Below, piece after piece: positions 15,737 through 25,970 of a DNA stretch of 64,000 nucleotides; positions within the stretch are counted from its first letter, which is position 1; each line of letters begins with the position of its first letter. The stretch is from Vulcanimicrobiota bacterium (lineage in GTDB: Bacteria; Vulcanimicrobiota; Vulcanimicrobiia; Vulcanimicrobiales; Vulcanimicrobiaceae): positions 1-64,000 of the forward strand of contig PMSI01000004.1 in NCBI GenBank assembly GCA_003168375.1, in the 5' to 3' direction. The notes under the pieces were generated by a model. That model had not been told where the DNA came from. It ran no database searches and saw nothing but the letters and a program-made list of their open reading frames with translations. The position numbers were made by a program, and so were the translations under genes.

Positions 15737-18085
15737 ATGCAGCTCGCCACGACGACCGATCGCCGGCAAGTCTTTGACCTCGCGGCGGTGATCCTCGCGG
15801 TGCTGCTCTGCGTCGCGGGGCCGGCAAGCGCCGATCCTGCCCGCCCTGCCCACGACGATCGAGCGCTCGTGACGTCGTACGCCGCCGGGCGATACGCCGA
15901 GGTGATCGCTGCCGCGACGCGTGCCCTCGCCGCCGATCCGAACGACGTGACGGCTCTGGCATTGCGCGGCGCCGCACGGCAGCGAAGCCACGACGACGCC
16001 GGCGCGGCGACGGACGTCGCGCGTGCCTTGACGTTGTCTCCGCACGACGGACTCGCGCTCGCAACCCGTGCCGCGATCGATCTCGACCGCCATGAGGATG
16101 CGGCGGCGATCGCCGACGCGACCGCGGCGCTCGGCAGCGATCCGCGGAGCGCGTGGGCCTACGTCGTGCGTGGCCACGCCCGGCATCGGCGCGGCGACGA
16201 CACCGCCGCGATCGAGGACGAGAACGCGGCGCTCGCGATCGACCCGTCCTACGCGCGGGCCCTCGCGGTGCGCGGCTCGATCCGCGCATCGCTCGGCGAT
16301 GCGAAAGCCGCAATCGCCGACGAGGACGCGGCGCTGGCGCTCGATCCCCACGATTCGTACGCGATCTCCGAGCGGGGCGCGGCCCGCTACGCGCTTTCCG
16401 ACTACGCCGGCGCGATTCGCGATGAGACGGCGGCGTTGGCGATCGATCCGAACCTCACGTTCGCGTACGACGTGATCGCCTCGTCGAAGAATCACCTCGG
16501 CGATCGTGCCGGCGCGATCGGCGCTGCGAGCGCCGCGATTCGGCTCAACCCCAAAGACGCATTTGCGCTACGCCTCCGCGGCGCGGCCGAGTCGTCGGCC
16601 GGAGACTCCGCCGCGGCGATCCGGGACGAGACCGCCGCCCTGAAGCTCGATCCCGGGAGCGCCTATGCCCACCTGATGCGCGGCGGTGCCGAGCTGCAAC
16701 TCGGCGACTACACGGCCACGATCGCCGATGCCGGCGCCGGCTTGGCGATCGAACCGAAGAACACCACGCTCCTGCACCTGCGCGGCAGCGCGCTGATGCT
16801 CAGCGGCGACGGCCCGGGCGCGGTCGCGGACGCGACCGCTGCCCTGGCGATCGATCCGAAGGATCCGGCCTCCTACGTTCTGCGGGCCGGCGCGCGCTCG
16901 ATGCTGCGCGACTACCCGGCCACGATCGCGGACGCCGACGCGGCGCTCGCGCTGAACCCGAACTCCGGACCGGCGCTCCACCTGCGCATGGCGGCCCGCT
17001 ACAACCTCGGCGATTACGCCGGGGCGCGCGATGACGCGACGGCCTACCTGCGGCTGTTCCCGGGCGACGCGTACACGCTGGCGATGCGCGGAGCGTCCGC
17101 CGATCAGCTGAAGGACTACGCCGGCGCGATCGCCGACGAAACGGCGTCGCTCGCCGCGTCGACGTCGTCGCCGCTGCTGCGGGTCTTCGCTACCGCCGAG
17201 CGCGGCTCGGCGAACTTCTACCGCGGCGCGTACCCGGATGCGATCGCCGACGAGACGGCGACGATCGCGCTCGATCCGTCGTACTCGTATCCGTACCGCC
17301 TGCGCGCGATGGCGAAGTACTTCAGCAATGATTTCGCCGGTGCGATCGCCGACACGACCGCCGCGCTCGCGCGCGATTCGAACGACGCAGATGCCTACCG
17401 CTTCCGGGCGGCCGCGCGCTACTTCACGCCGGCGGCCGGCACGGCGGGCGACTACCAGGGGACGATCGCCGACGACACGGCCGCCCTGGCGCTCAACCCG
17501 AAGGACACCGCGTCGCTGGTGCGGCGTGGCGCAGCGTACCTGCGGCTGCATCAGTTCCGAGAAGCGATCGCCGACGAGACCGCCGCGCTGACCATCGATC
17601 TCCAGAACGCGTTCGCGTATCGCACCCGCGGGTTCGCGCACGTCGGCGCCGGCGAGTACGAACAGGCCGTCGCCGACCTGCGCTCGTCGCTCTCCTACGA
17701 GCCGGACAACGCGCTTGCGTACGAGGCGCTGGGAGACGCGCTGCGTGCCCTCGGCCGCTCCGCTGAAGCCTCATCCGCCTATGCGAGCGCGCTGCGGATC
17801 GCGCCGGGCGTCGATCGCGTGCGCCGCAAGGCCGACGCGGTGAACGCGCCGCGCAGTGCGGCATCAGCGTTCGGCCTCGACGGGTTCGCATGGAGTCCGC
17901 CTGGGCACACCCGCATCGGCAGCGCATCGATGCTCAACGGCGGGGCGCTCTACGCGCAGCTCATGGGCAGCGACGACTATCTCGACACCGGGAAGCCGGA
18001 GCCCAAACACACGGCGCCGCAGAAGCCGCCGGCCGAACCGAAGACCGCGCACGAGGGAAATCAGCGGGGCGCGCCGCGCCGTTGA
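15737..18085 (+). CDS. Exported TPR-repeat protein
   Basis: The 782-residue protein has a signal peptide (about residues 13-33) and then about 17 tetratricopeptide repeats of 34 residues, each ending in a variant of IADETAALALDP. The repeats run from about residue 45 to 695. A short end region has a Pro/Lys/His-rich tail. TPR superhelices are protein-binding scaffolds; here it would act in the periplasm or at the envelope. The repeats are so alike that recent internal duplication is likely. The stop overlaps the TTG start of the next gene (TTGA), so the two are probably coupled. Confidence 0.8.
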   Translation: MQLATTTDRRQVFDLAAVILAVLLCVAGPASADPARPAHDDRALVTSYAAGRYAEVIAAATRALAADPNDVTALALRGAARQRSHDDAGAATDVARALTLSPHDGLALATRAAIDLDRHEDAAAIADATAALGSDPRSAWAYVVRGHARHRRGDDTAAIEDENAALAIDPSYARALAVRGSIRASLGDAKAAIADEDAALALDPHDSYAISERGAARYALSDYAGAIRDETAALAIDPNLTFAYDVIASSKNHLGDRAGAIGAASAAIRLNPKDAFALRLRGAAESSAGDSAAAIRDETAALKLDPGSAYAHLMRGGAELQLGDYTATIADAGAGLAIEPKNTTLLHLRGSALMLSGDGPGAVADATAALAIDPKDPASYVLRAGARSMLRDYPATIADADAALALNPNSGPALHLRMAARYNLGDYAGARDDATAYLRLFPGDAYTLAMRGASADQLKDYAGAIADETASLAASTSSPLLRVFATAERGSANFYRGAYPDAIADETATIALDPSYSYPYRLRAMAKYFSNDFAGAIADTTAALARDSNDADAYRFRAAARYFTPAAGTAGDYQGTIADDTAALALNPKDTASLVRRGAAYLRLHQFREAIADETAALTIDLQNAFAYRTRGFAHVGAGEYEQAVADLRSSLSYEPDNALAYEALGDALRALGRSAEASSAYASALRIAPGVDRVRRKADAVNAPRSAASAFGLDGFAWSPPGHTRIGSASMLNGGALYAQLMGSDDYLDTGKPEPKHTAPQKPPAEPKTAHEGNQRGAPRR

Positions 18086-19926
18086 ATACCCGCGCTCGAG
18101 TCCAGCGAGACCGTTCGCGCGCCGCGGTCGCGTCGGCGCTCACGCTGGCGGTCCTGGCGCTGCTGATCGTGAGCTTCGCCTCGATCGGACGCACCAGCGG
18201 CTACACGCTTTTTCGCGGCGACACCGGTGCGCGCGCCGCGGCAAGCGTCGCCGTGGACTACCGCGCCGTCGGCGACATCGCCGAGCGGATCCGCATCGTG
18301 CTGCACACCGTGCGGCGCGGCGCCGACCCGCATCCGGTCCCCGTGCTGGGCAGCTCGGCCCCGCATCAGATGGTGCCGACCGGCAAGGACAACGCGAAGA
18401 GCTTGGCGCTCGCGGGCTCGGCGGCGCTCTTCGCCGCCTTTGGCCTCATCGTGCTGTGGTGGGGCCGGGATCGCGCCTCGTTCTGGCTGGGGATCGCGTG
18501 CGCCGCGCTGGCTCCCGAACTCTTGACGCTGTACGGTTTCGTCCCCGAGCCGCTGATGCTCGCGTGCCGGCTCGCCGCCGACCTGCTGACGTTTCTCGCC
18601 TTCTACGCGCTCTACGCGATGGCCGAAGCAGTGGCGCAGGAAGCGCTCCGAATCGACGATCCGGTCCGCAGGGTGCTGGGAATCGCCCGCACCGCGGTGA
18701 TCGTCGTGCTCGCGGTCGGCGCATCGGCGGACGCCGCGGCGCTGCTGCTGCCGGTCCTGCGCGGCGCGACGCCGCCGCAACCACTGGTCCAGGCGGGCAG
18801 CCTCGCCACCAAGGTATCCTGGAGCATCGTCTTCTGCCTGATGCCGCTCGTGCTGCTGGGGATCGCCGCGCTCCGTGCGCAGACCGGCGAAGCGCTGAAA
18901 CGGTCGCGGCTGATCTTCGTGACCACGCTGGCCGGGCTCTCCGGCATCGCGTTCTCGATCGTGCAGGAGCTCGCCGGCGGGGTGACGCCGCACTTCGAGA
19001 CGATCTGGTTCACGCTGCTGCTGATCCCGATCGGGTTCATCGCCGTGATCCGCGCGTTCGGCGTGATCGACGTCCAGATCATCATCAACCGCATCCTCGT
19101 GCTGACCGTGATGACGCTGATCGTCGGCGCGGCGATCACGCTCACCGAGATGCTCGTCCACGGCACCATCGAGGAGTGGATCAAACCGAAAAACGAGGGC
19201 GAGCAGCAGGAGTTCAACGCGGCGCTCCAGTTCGTCGTCGGCTTCGTCATCGTCATCATCTTCGGCAGCCTGCACGAACACCTGGATGAAGCGATCAAGA
19301 AGGTTCTGTTTCGGCGGCGCGATCGCGCGATCGCCTCCCTGCACGCGTTCGCGGCGCACGGGGCCGCGCGTTTCACGGAACGCCGCGCACTGCTCGATCG
19401 TACGACGCAGCTCGTGCGTGATGCGATGCGGACCGACGGCGTTGCGATCTATGAGACGAGCCGGGGAGCGTTTGTGCTCGCCGCGAGCGCCGGCGGCCGG
19501 GCGTGGCCGGCGCGCATCGGCGAAGACGATCCGGTGTTCGCGGTTCTCCGTGACGAACCGGAAGCGCTGTCGCTCGACGCGCTTTGTGGGCCTCCCAGCG
19601 CGCTCGGGTACGACGGCTGCGCCTGTCGCATGGGGGTCGGAGATCGTCTGATCGGTGCGCTCGTCGTCGCGACGCGCGCTCCCGGTGCCGATGGTGCGTA
19701 CGACGAGGCGGAGACCGAGGCGCTGACCGACGTCGCCCGCGGATCGGGTGACGTGCTCTTCAGCCTACGCGTGCACGAGCTCTCCGCGTTTCTCGGCGAA
19801 CTCGCCGACGGACACGTCGACGGCGCCGGCGCGCGGGCGCGCGCCGCCGTTCTGCGCGAAGGGCTTGCAACCGCGGATGCGAAGCAGCAGAGCGCTCCTC
19901 TACGGTTCGAACGCGAGCAACGTTAA
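18082..19926 (+). CDS. Multi-pass membrane protein with cytoplasmic GAF-like domain
   Basis: The 614-residue protein starts at TTG 18082, overlapping the preceding stop. There is one N-terminal membrane segment (about residues 15-35), a short extracytoplasmic loop, then about seven more segments from 112 to 400. The C-terminal region at about 420-590 looks GAF-like (LLDRTTQLVRDAMRTDGVAIYE, VGDRLIGALVVATRAPGADG). This is the sensor half of many membrane histidine kinases or cyclases, but no kinase, GGDEF or HTH domain follows. It may sense through the TPR protein encoded upstream and pass the signal to another protein. Confidence 0.7.
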   Translation: MNTRARVQRDRSRAAVASALTLAVLALLIVSFASIGRTSGYTLFRGDTGARAAASVAVDYRAVGDIAERIRIVLHTVRRGADPHPVPVLGSSAPHQMVPTGKDNAKSLALAGSAALFAAFGLIVLWWGRDRASFWLGIACAALAPELLTLYGFVPEPLMLACRLAADLLTFLAFYALYAMAEAVAQEALRIDDPVRRVLGIARTAVIVVLAVGASADAAALLLPVLRGATPPQPLVQAGSLATKVSWSIVFCLMPLVLLGIAALRAQTGEALKRSRLIFVTTLAGLSGIAFSIVQELAGGVTPHFETIWFTLLLIPIGFIAVIRAFGVIDVQIIINRILVLTVMTLIVGAAITLTEMLVHGTIEEWIKPKNEGEQQEFNAALQFVVGFVIVIIFGSLHEHLDEAIKKVLFRRRDRAIASLHAFAAHGAARFTERRALLDRTTQLVRDAMRTDGVAIYETSRGAFVLAASAGGRAWPARIGEDDPVFAVLRDEPEALSLDALCGPPSALGYDGCACRMGVGDRLIGALVVATRAPGADGAYDEAETEALTDVARGSGDVLFSLRVHELSAFLGELADGHVDGAGARARAAVLREGLATADAKQQSAPLRFEREQR

Positions 19927-20030
19927 GTCGCCGTCTTCTCCCAGGTCAGCGTGCAGCGATGTGCAAAGCCGGGGGAACGACGCTTCCGCGTGATGTCGGC
20001 GTCATCGCTCTTCGCCGCGCTGGAGGCCCC

Positions 20031-20669
20031 GTGCTCGGTTTTCTCATCTTCATGTTCGTGCTGTTTCTCGTGTTCGGCGGCGTGATCGCCGGTATCGTCT
20101 TCCTCGTGCGAGCGAGCTCGCGGGCGGGGAAGAAGCACTTCGACGACGTTTCGAACTCGCTGCTGCCGCTGATCGCGGGTGCCGCGCAAGGCCAGAAGCT
20201 GGTGGGAACCTACGCCGGGACGAGCGTCGTCGCGGCGATCGTGGTGCAAGCCGGCATCAGCGACGGCGACGGACGCACGAACGAATACTATTTTCTGACG
20301 ACGTTTGCCGCGGGACCGGGGAGCGCCGACTGGTCGCTCGCGTACGAGGGAGACGGCCTCCTGCACAGCGGCCAGAAGTCGTGGCACCTCAAGACCAAGG
20401 ATCACGAGCTCGAAACGCGCCTCGCCGAGGCCGGCGTCCTCGGCGCGGTCGCACCGTGGACTGACAGCGCGCCGACGATCACCTATCACGCCAAGGACGG
20501 CTCGCTGACGGCGACCTCACCGCGGACCTACAAGAAGACATGGCCCGCGGCGGCGGCGTTCGCGAACCACCTCGCGGTGCTCGCCGCGCTGGTCGAGTGC
20601 AATCGCCGCGCAAACGCTACAGCAGCAGCAGCAGCCGCCGCCGCCGGCGCGGCCGTCACCGCCGGCTGA
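20031..20669 (+). CDS. Single-TM protein of unknown function
   Basis: The 212-residue protein starts at GTG 20031, chosen because GGAGG lies four bases upstream and the product then begins directly with a membrane segment (LGFLIFMFVLFLVFGGVIAG). The rest is a soluble domain with DGRTNEYYFLTTFAAGPG, WSLAYEGDG and ITYHAKDGS, ending in a run of alanines. An upstream in-frame ATG at 19959 would add 24 residues without improving the product. I recognise no family. It is convergent with the glutamate decarboxylase gene (9 bp apart). Confidence 0.6.
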   Translation: MLGFLIFMFVLFLVFGGVIAGIVFLVRASSRAGKKHFDDVSNSLLPLIAGAAQGQKLVGTYAGTSVVAAIVVQAGISDGDGRTNEYYFLTTFAAGPGSADWSLAYEGDGLLHSGQKSWHLKTKDHELETRLAEAGVLGAVAPWTDSAPTITYHAKDGSLTATSPRTYKKTWPAAAAFANHLAVLAALVECNRRANATAAAAAAAAGAAVTAG

Positions 20670-20678
20670 GCTGGGTTC

Positions 20679-22112
20679 TCATCCGATCGACGCCGTCGTG
20701 CGCGCGTGCCGCGCGCGACCGGCGTGGTTGTGCCCGCCGGCTTCGTGCTCCGTCATCGGCGCCGCGATCGGATGCCGTGCGAAGTGTTCCACGGCGCGCC
20801 GAATGTCGGTAACCAGCGCCCCACCGAGGTCGCGGCTGAAACCGTGGCGCACCAGCAACCGCTGGACGACGAGGTCGGCGCGGTTCGCAGGCATCGAGTA
20901 GGCTGGAACGAGCCAGCCCGTCGTCCGCAGACGGTCTGCCAGGTCGTACAACGTGAAGCCGGCATCCGCGTCGTGGCGCAATGTCCACGCCGCTCCCGGC
21001 AGCCCACCGTGGCCGTCGTAGATCAGCTCGAACGGAGCGAGCTTGCCGATCTCGCGCGCGAGGAACTGCGCGGTTTCGTAGCAGGCTTCGTGAACTTTCC
21101 GGTATCCTTCTTTGCCCAGCCGCAGAAAGTTGTAGTACTGGCACACGATCTCGCCGCCCGGCCGCGAGAAGTTCAACGCGAACGTCGGCATGTGGCCGCC
21201 CAGGTAGTTGACGTCGAAGATCAGGTCTTCGGGCAAGTCGGCGCGCTCGCGCCAGATCGCCCAACCGACACCGAGCGGCGCCAAGCCGAACTTGTGACCC
21301 GAGGTATTGATCGACTTGACGCGCGGCAGCCGGAAGTCCCACTCCAGCTCCGGATCGATGAAGGGCGCCAGAAAACCACCGCTGGCGGCGTCGACGTGGA
21401 TCGGGATGTCGAGGCCGCGCTCCGCCTGCAGCCGGTCGAGCGCCGCCGCGATCTCCTTGACCGGCTCGTATTGACAGGTGTAGGTGACGCCCAGCGTCGG
21501 CACGACGCCGATCGTGTTCTCGTCGCAGTACGACGCGATCTCGTCGGCGGTCAAGATCAGGCGGTCGCCTTCCATCGGGACTTCGCGGAGCTCAACGTCC
21601 CAGTAGCGGCAGAACTTGTGCCAGCAGATCTGTACCGGACCGGTGACGAGATTCGGCCGGTCCGCCGGTAAGCCGGCGGCTCTGCGGCGCTCGCGCCACT
21701 TCCATTTCAGCGCCATCCCGCCGAGCATCGCGGCTTCGCTGGACCCAGTGGTCGAGCAGCCGATCGTGCTTGCCGCGTGCGGCGCGTTCCAGAGATTCGC
21801 GAGCATGTGAACGCAGCGATTCTCGATCTCCGCGGTCTGCGGATACTCGTCTTTGTCGATCATGTTCTTGTCGAAGCAGTCGGCCATGAGCTGACGCACT
21901 TCGGGCTCGGCCCACGTCGTGCAGAACGTGGCCAGATTCTGCCGCGAGCCGCCGTCCAGGATCAACTCGTCCTGCAACAGCCCGTAGACATGGCGCGGAT
22001 CGCGCTGATGCTCGGGAAACGTGTACTTGGGAATGCGGACCGAGAGCTCGGTCGAGGCGTAGACGTCGTCGAACTGCGCGTCGCGGGCATGAGGTTTTTG
22101 GTGGAGCGCCAT
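20679..22112 (-). CDS. gadB: Glutamate decarboxylase (PLP-dependent)
   Basis: The 477-residue protein is close to the usual 465. It shows [25 protein letters not shown] (PLP-ring Asp), and [11 protein letters not shown] with the Schiff-base lysine, and a C-terminal stretch after FSRDLGGAL. It converts glutamate to GABA with proton consumption, an acid-resistance or GABA-shunt step in the cytoplasm. ATG 22112 is chosen because the family N-terminus begins shortly after it ([19 protein letters not shown]). No GadC antiporter is next to it. Confidence 0.93.
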   Translation of the reverse strand: MALHQKPHARDAQFDDVYASTELSVRIPKYTFPEHQRDPRHVYGLLQDELILDGGSRQNLATFCTTWAEPEVRQLMADCFDKNMIDKDEYPQTAEIENRCVHMLANLWNAPHAASTIGCSTTGSSEAAMLGGMALKWKWRERRRAAGLPADRPNLVTGPVQICWHKFCRYWDVELREVPMEGDRLILTADEIASYCDENTIGVVPTLGVTYTCQYEPVKEIAAALDRLQAERGLDIPIHVDAASGGFLAPFIDPELEWDFRLPRVKSINTSGHKFGLAPLGVGWAIWRERADLPEDLIFDVNYLGGHMPTFALNFSRPGGEIVCQYYNFLRLGKEGYRKVHEACYETAQFLAREIGKLAPFELIYDGHGGLPGAAWTLRHDADAGFTLYDLADRLRTTGWLVPAYSMPANRADLVVQRLLVRHGFSRDLGGALVTDIRRAVEHFARHPIAAPMTEHEAGGHNHAGRARHARTTASIG

Positions 22113-22184
22113 CGCTCGCTGTCTTACCGCAACCGCACGACATCCACCCGCTGAACGGCAGTGTGCCGCCACCGAGGCGTTTCT

Positions 22185-24482
22185 TCAGGTGCGATAGCGG
22201 TTGCCTTTGGCGGGGTTGGTCTTCAGGTCGGGATCGCACGCTCGCAAGGGATGACGTTCCAGGTCGAGGATCTCGTCCTGATCCCACGGTTCGAAGGCGT
22301 TGGTGATGTTGCCGAGGCCGGTCTTTTCCAGCTCCGGATGATGGCGCAACAGCACGCTCTTCAAAAATGTCCGGTCGATCCAGTCCAAGCCTTCGGCGGT
22401 GTACGTCTCTTCGTTGTAGCTGTCGGTGTAGAACCGGTCCGCTTGCAGGCGGCGCGTCGCGGCCAAGATGAATATCTGAAACATCGTCTCGCCAAAGCCG
22501 AAACCCGTCGGACGGTGGCCTTCGGACAGGGTGCCGATCATGAGGTCGAGCTGCTCGACCGCGTCGTCGCCGTCGCCGTAGACCTCGCGAATGCGCTTCA
22601 GTGCCTCGGCATCGTCGGTCAGATCTTCAAGTTTTTGGATCGGCGGCAGGCCGAGGCCGCGCCGAAAAGCATTGTACCGCGGCACGCCGCGTTCGCGCGC
22701 CCGGAAGATGTCGACCGCACCCATGTCGAGCAGCGGATTGCCGGGGATACTCAGCTCTTGAAAAAAGCGCGGATAGTTGTTCAGGATGAGTTGGCCGGGC
22801 TGCTGAACCCCGAAGGAGTAGAGGAGGTCGGCCATCGGCATCCGTGCGGTCAGCTTGGCCGATCCGGCCTGGCGCACCGACGTGAACGACGCGTGCTCGA
22901 CCTCCTCGCCCGTTTCGTGCCGGCGGAAGATCAGCTCCTCGGGCAGCAGCGAATGGAGCCGATAGATTTCGACGAACTCTTGCGACAGTGCGAAGGGCTC
23001 GTGGTGTTTGTCGAGCGGATTGCCGACGACGCCGCCCATCTCGGGATTGCGGATGTTGATCGGTGCGACGGTTTTCTTGTCTTTACCGCGCCGAAACAAC
23101 TGCGTGAGGATGCCGTACCAGTTCGCGTTGAGCGCGGTGTTGAGCACGGGGTTCGGCAGGATGGAGGGTGTCCACTCCACGGTGTGGATCTTGGCCATGA
23201 TCGCGCTGTTGATCAGACGCGCGACGTTGAACAGCCGGTTGTCGTCCCACTCGGGATAGCTCGCCTTGAGCATGTCGCAGACGGAGTTGTGCTCCTTGGT
23301 GAAGAGCGTGTGCAGCATGCTCAACCCCACCCACCAGTTGCGGGTGAAGCCGGTCACTTCGATGCCGTGTTCGTCGAGCGGCAAACGCTGGTCACCGGTC
23401 AGGAGCAGCTTGCCGTCGACGTGACTGCGCACGCGGTCCTGCGTCGCCTGATCGCTGCCGTAGATCTGATTGCCGTCCCACCACTGGCTCACTTCGTTGA
23501 TGAAGGTGATGGGTACGGGCTCGTCGCCGGCCGCGCCGTAGGTCGCATCGCGGCGGGTCTTCGGGATGCGCATCACGGACTGGCCGAAGAGCTTGCGGGC
23601 CGGATCGTCTTCCGCCAGCGGGATCTCGTACTGCTCGTCGACGTGGTTCTCACCATGGCTGATCCAATCGCTGTTCTGGAAATTGATCCAGACCGCCGCG
23701 AGCATGTTCAGGAACGGGACCTGCTTCATCGGCCCTTCGCGGGACAGCAGCTTCAGGCTGACCACGCGGGGATTGGGGATCAGCATCGACTCCGGCGTCT
23801 CGGGCTTGACGAACTCGAGCGGTACGTTCCGCATGAAACGCGTCCCGGCCGAGCCCTCCCGCGGATCGTCGAGATTGTTCCAGCTGCCGTCGGCGGTGCG
23901 AAAATGCGTAACGCCCGGTGGAGGCGTCAGGTTCTCCGGCTGAAACGCGACCCGGGCGCCTTTGGGGTAGACGCCCGTCAGGTGCGAAGCGTTCAACAGA
24001 TTGCGCATGTGTGCCAGCGTCAGCACGGCGGCCGGGCCGCCGCGCTGATACCAGTTGGTCCAGACGCGCCCGTGAAAACCGGCCAGCCGGCCCCACACCG
24101 TCGTCGTCGCCTCCATGACGACGGTGATGATTCCGCCGGCCACGTCGCCGAGCCAGTTTTGCATCCGCTCCGCCGTGTCCGGCACGATCGGCGCCGGCGG
24201 AGAGGGCAAATCGCCCGCGCGAACTCCCGGCGGCGCCAACAGCTGTTCGCGGGTGAACGCGTGGCGCGGCGGCACCGGAATGTCGATGCGCGCGTGCGCG
24301 TTCGCCTGAGCTTTCTCGAGCAGTTCGCGCCAATCGGCGCGGTCCGGCGTTTGGGAGAGGGCCGCTTCGAAGCCCTTGGCGGCGCTCTCGTAGTCCTCGC
24401 TCAGGTAGCGTTCCAAGGCCTGCGCAGCCGTCTGCTCGGCGGAGCCGCCACCAGTCTCGGCGGTCGGGATGATCTCTGACAC
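22185..24482 (-). CDS. Animal-type heme peroxidase / alpha-dioxygenase-like enzyme
   Basis: The 765-residue protein starts at GTG 24482, with GGGAG six bases upstream. About 120 N-terminal residues include a TPR-like start (LERYLSEDYESAAKGFEAAL). The peroxidase core from about 130 has FQNSDWISHG (distal-side His region), SQWWDGNQIYG, TRNWWVGLSMLHTLFTKEHN and AKIHTVEWTPSIL, where the His fits the heme-proximal position of plant/bacterial alpha-dioxygenases. Such enzymes oxidise fatty acids to 2-hydroperoxides. No signal peptide is visible. It is divergent from the MFS gene across 264 bp, which holds no gene I can support. Confidence 0.85.
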   Translation of the reverse strand: MSEIIPTAETGGGSAEQTAAQALERYLSEDYESAAKGFEAALSQTPDRADWRELLEKAQANAHARIDIPVPPRHAFTREQLLAPPGVRAGDLPSPPAPIVPDTAERMQNWLGDVAGGIITVVMEATTTVWGRLAGFHGRVWTNWYQRGGPAAVLTLAHMRNLLNASHLTGVYPKGARVAFQPENLTPPPGVTHFRTADGSWNNLDDPREGSAGTRFMRNVPLEFVKPETPESMLIPNPRVVSLKLLSREGPMKQVPFLNMLAAVWINFQNSDWISHGENHVDEQYEIPLAEDDPARKLFGQSVMRIPKTRRDATYGAAGDEPVPITFINEVSQWWDGNQIYGSDQATQDRVRSHVDGKLLLTGDQRLPLDEHGIEVTGFTRNWWVGLSMLHTLFTKEHNSVCDMLKASYPEWDDNRLFNVARLINSAIMAKIHTVEWTPSILPNPVLNTALNANWYGILTQLFRRGKDKKTVAPINIRNPEMGGVVGNPLDKHHEPFALSQEFVEIYRLHSLLPEELIFRRHETGEEVEHASFTSVRQAGSAKLTARMPMADLLYSFGVQQPGQLILNNYPRFFQELSIPGNPLLDMGAVDIFRARERGVPRYNAFRRGLGLPPIQKLEDLTDDAEALKRIREVYGDGDDAVEQLDLMIGTLSEGHRPTGFGFGETMFQIFILAATRRLQADRFYTDSYNEETYTAEGLDWIDRTFLKSVLLRHHPELEKTGLGNITNAFEPWDQDEILDLERHPLRACDPDLKTNPAKGNRYRT

Positions 24483-24746
24483 GTGCGGCTCCCGTTGAGG
24501 CGTGCATGTTGGCGTTGAGCTAGCGCGCGACTCCTGAGCAGAACTCGCGAACGTCCGGCCTCTTCGCGCACATGTGCAAGCCAGCCCCCTAAGCCGCCGT
24601 CGCGACGATCTGCCTGCAGGCCGAGGATTCGGTCCGCCGCGAGTCCAACAGAGCAAGGCCATGCTGTAGCAGATTCCCCCGCGCCCCTCGCCGGTGCGGG
24701 TTCGTGCAGACCCGCCTCTCCTCTCCGCACGCTTTGGGAATCTCGT

Positions 24747-25970
24747 ATGGTTACCGTCACCGCTCGCACGCCGAGCGCGTTCCGTTCTTCTGCGTTCAGC
24801 CGCTTCTACGCGGGCCAGGCGCTCAGCTATCTGGGCGACGGGCTGCGCACGCTCGCGATCCCGCTGCTCGTCTTCCGCCTCACCGGCTCCGCGACGGCGA
24901 TCGGTTGGACGTGGGGACTCGAGCTGCTCCCGTATGCGTTCGTCAGCCTGATCGGCGGCTCGCTTGCCGACCGTGTCGACCGGCGACGCCTGATGCTGCT
25001 CTGCGACGGGCTGCGCTTCACGGTGATGGCGCTGTTCAGCGTGCTCTTCGCAACCGGGCACCTGACGGTCGGTATGGTCTACGCCGGCGTCGTGCTGCTC
25101 GCGGTCGGCGGCTCGATCTTCCTCGGCGCGCAGACGCCGACGATTCCGTACCTGCTCGGGAAGGATGGTGCGAAGTCCGGCGTCGCGACGCTGCAAGCAA
25201 CGGAGCAGACCGTGAACCTGGTCGCACCGCCGCTCGGCGGCGCGCTCATGGGGATCGCCGGACCGTTGCCGGCGCTGATCGTCAACGCGATAACGTACTT
25301 GTGCTCGCAGGTTGCGATCACGTCGGTGCGGACGTTCGGGCCCGACGCGCCGGGGCGCATTCCGACGCCGCGCGAGATCGCAAGCGACGTCGCGACCGGC
25401 TGGCGGTTTCTCATGGGCGATGCGACGATGCGCACAACGTCGCTGTTCAGCATGTGCGGCAACCTGATCGGATCGGTCGGCTTCGTCGCGCTGATTCCGT
25501 ACTTCAAGCGCGCCTTCGCCGCCGGCGATGCGTCGGTCGGGCTCGCGTTCGGCGCCTTCTCGGCCGGCGCGGCGCTCGGTTCGTACGTCGCGGGACGGAC
25601 GCATTGGCGCATCGGGCGCGCGCTGATCCTGGCGAATCTCGTCGACGGCATCGGCTGGCTGCCGCTGCCGTGGGCGCAGTCGATGCCCGTGGCCGTCGGC
25701 GGCATCGTCGTGGCGAGCGTGTGCGCCGGCTACTACCTCACGACGATCGTCTCGTGGCGCATGCGCATCGTCCCCGACGAGCTGGTCGGGCGCGTGTTCG
25801 GCGTCGTGCGCCTCGTCGCGCTGGTCGGGATCTTCCCGGGAGCGCTCGCGGGCGGCTGGCTCGCCGATCACGTCGGCGTGCGCGAGACGATGGCGATCTC
25901 GGCGTTCGGCTACATGTTCATCTCAGCGTGCATGGCGACGTCGCGCGTCGTCCGGTCAGAACGGCGCTGA
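24747..25970 (+). CDS. MFS transporter (putative efflux)
   Basis: The 407-residue protein is predicted to have 12 hydrophobic segments. The N-half carries LSYLGDGLRTLAIPLLVFRL and GGSLADRVDRRRLML, the loop 2-3 signature of MFS exporters of the macrolide/enterobactin type (MFS_3). Drug or siderophore efflux by proton antiport is the family role; the substrate here is unknown. The 3' end overlaps the convergent mtnC gene by 15 bp. Confidence 0.85.
   Translation: MVTVTARTPSAFRSSAFSRFYAGQALSYLGDGLRTLAIPLLVFRLTGSATAIGWTWGLELLPYAFVSLIGGSLADRVDRRRLMLLCDGLRFTVMALFSVLFATGHLTVGMVYAGVVLLAVGGSIFLGAQTPTIPYLLGKDGAKSGVATLQATEQTVNLVAPPLGGALMGIAGPLPALIVNAITYLCSQVAITSVRTFGPDAPGRIPTPREIASDVATGWRFLMGDATMRTTSLFSMCGNLIGSVGFVALIPYFKRAFAAGDASVGLAFGAFSAGAALGSYVAGRTHWRIGRALILANLVDGIGWLPLPWAQSMPVAVGGIVVASVCAGYYLTTIVSWRMRIVPDELVGRVFGVVRLVALVGIFPGALAGGWLADHVGVRETMAISAFGYMFISACMATSRVVRSERR

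Noticed and set aside
22161-24479. A 772-codon open frame on the plus strand opposite the heme peroxidase
   Set aside because: It is the antisense shadow of a GC-rich gene. It has no family motifs, while the minus strand shows clear peroxidase signatures.
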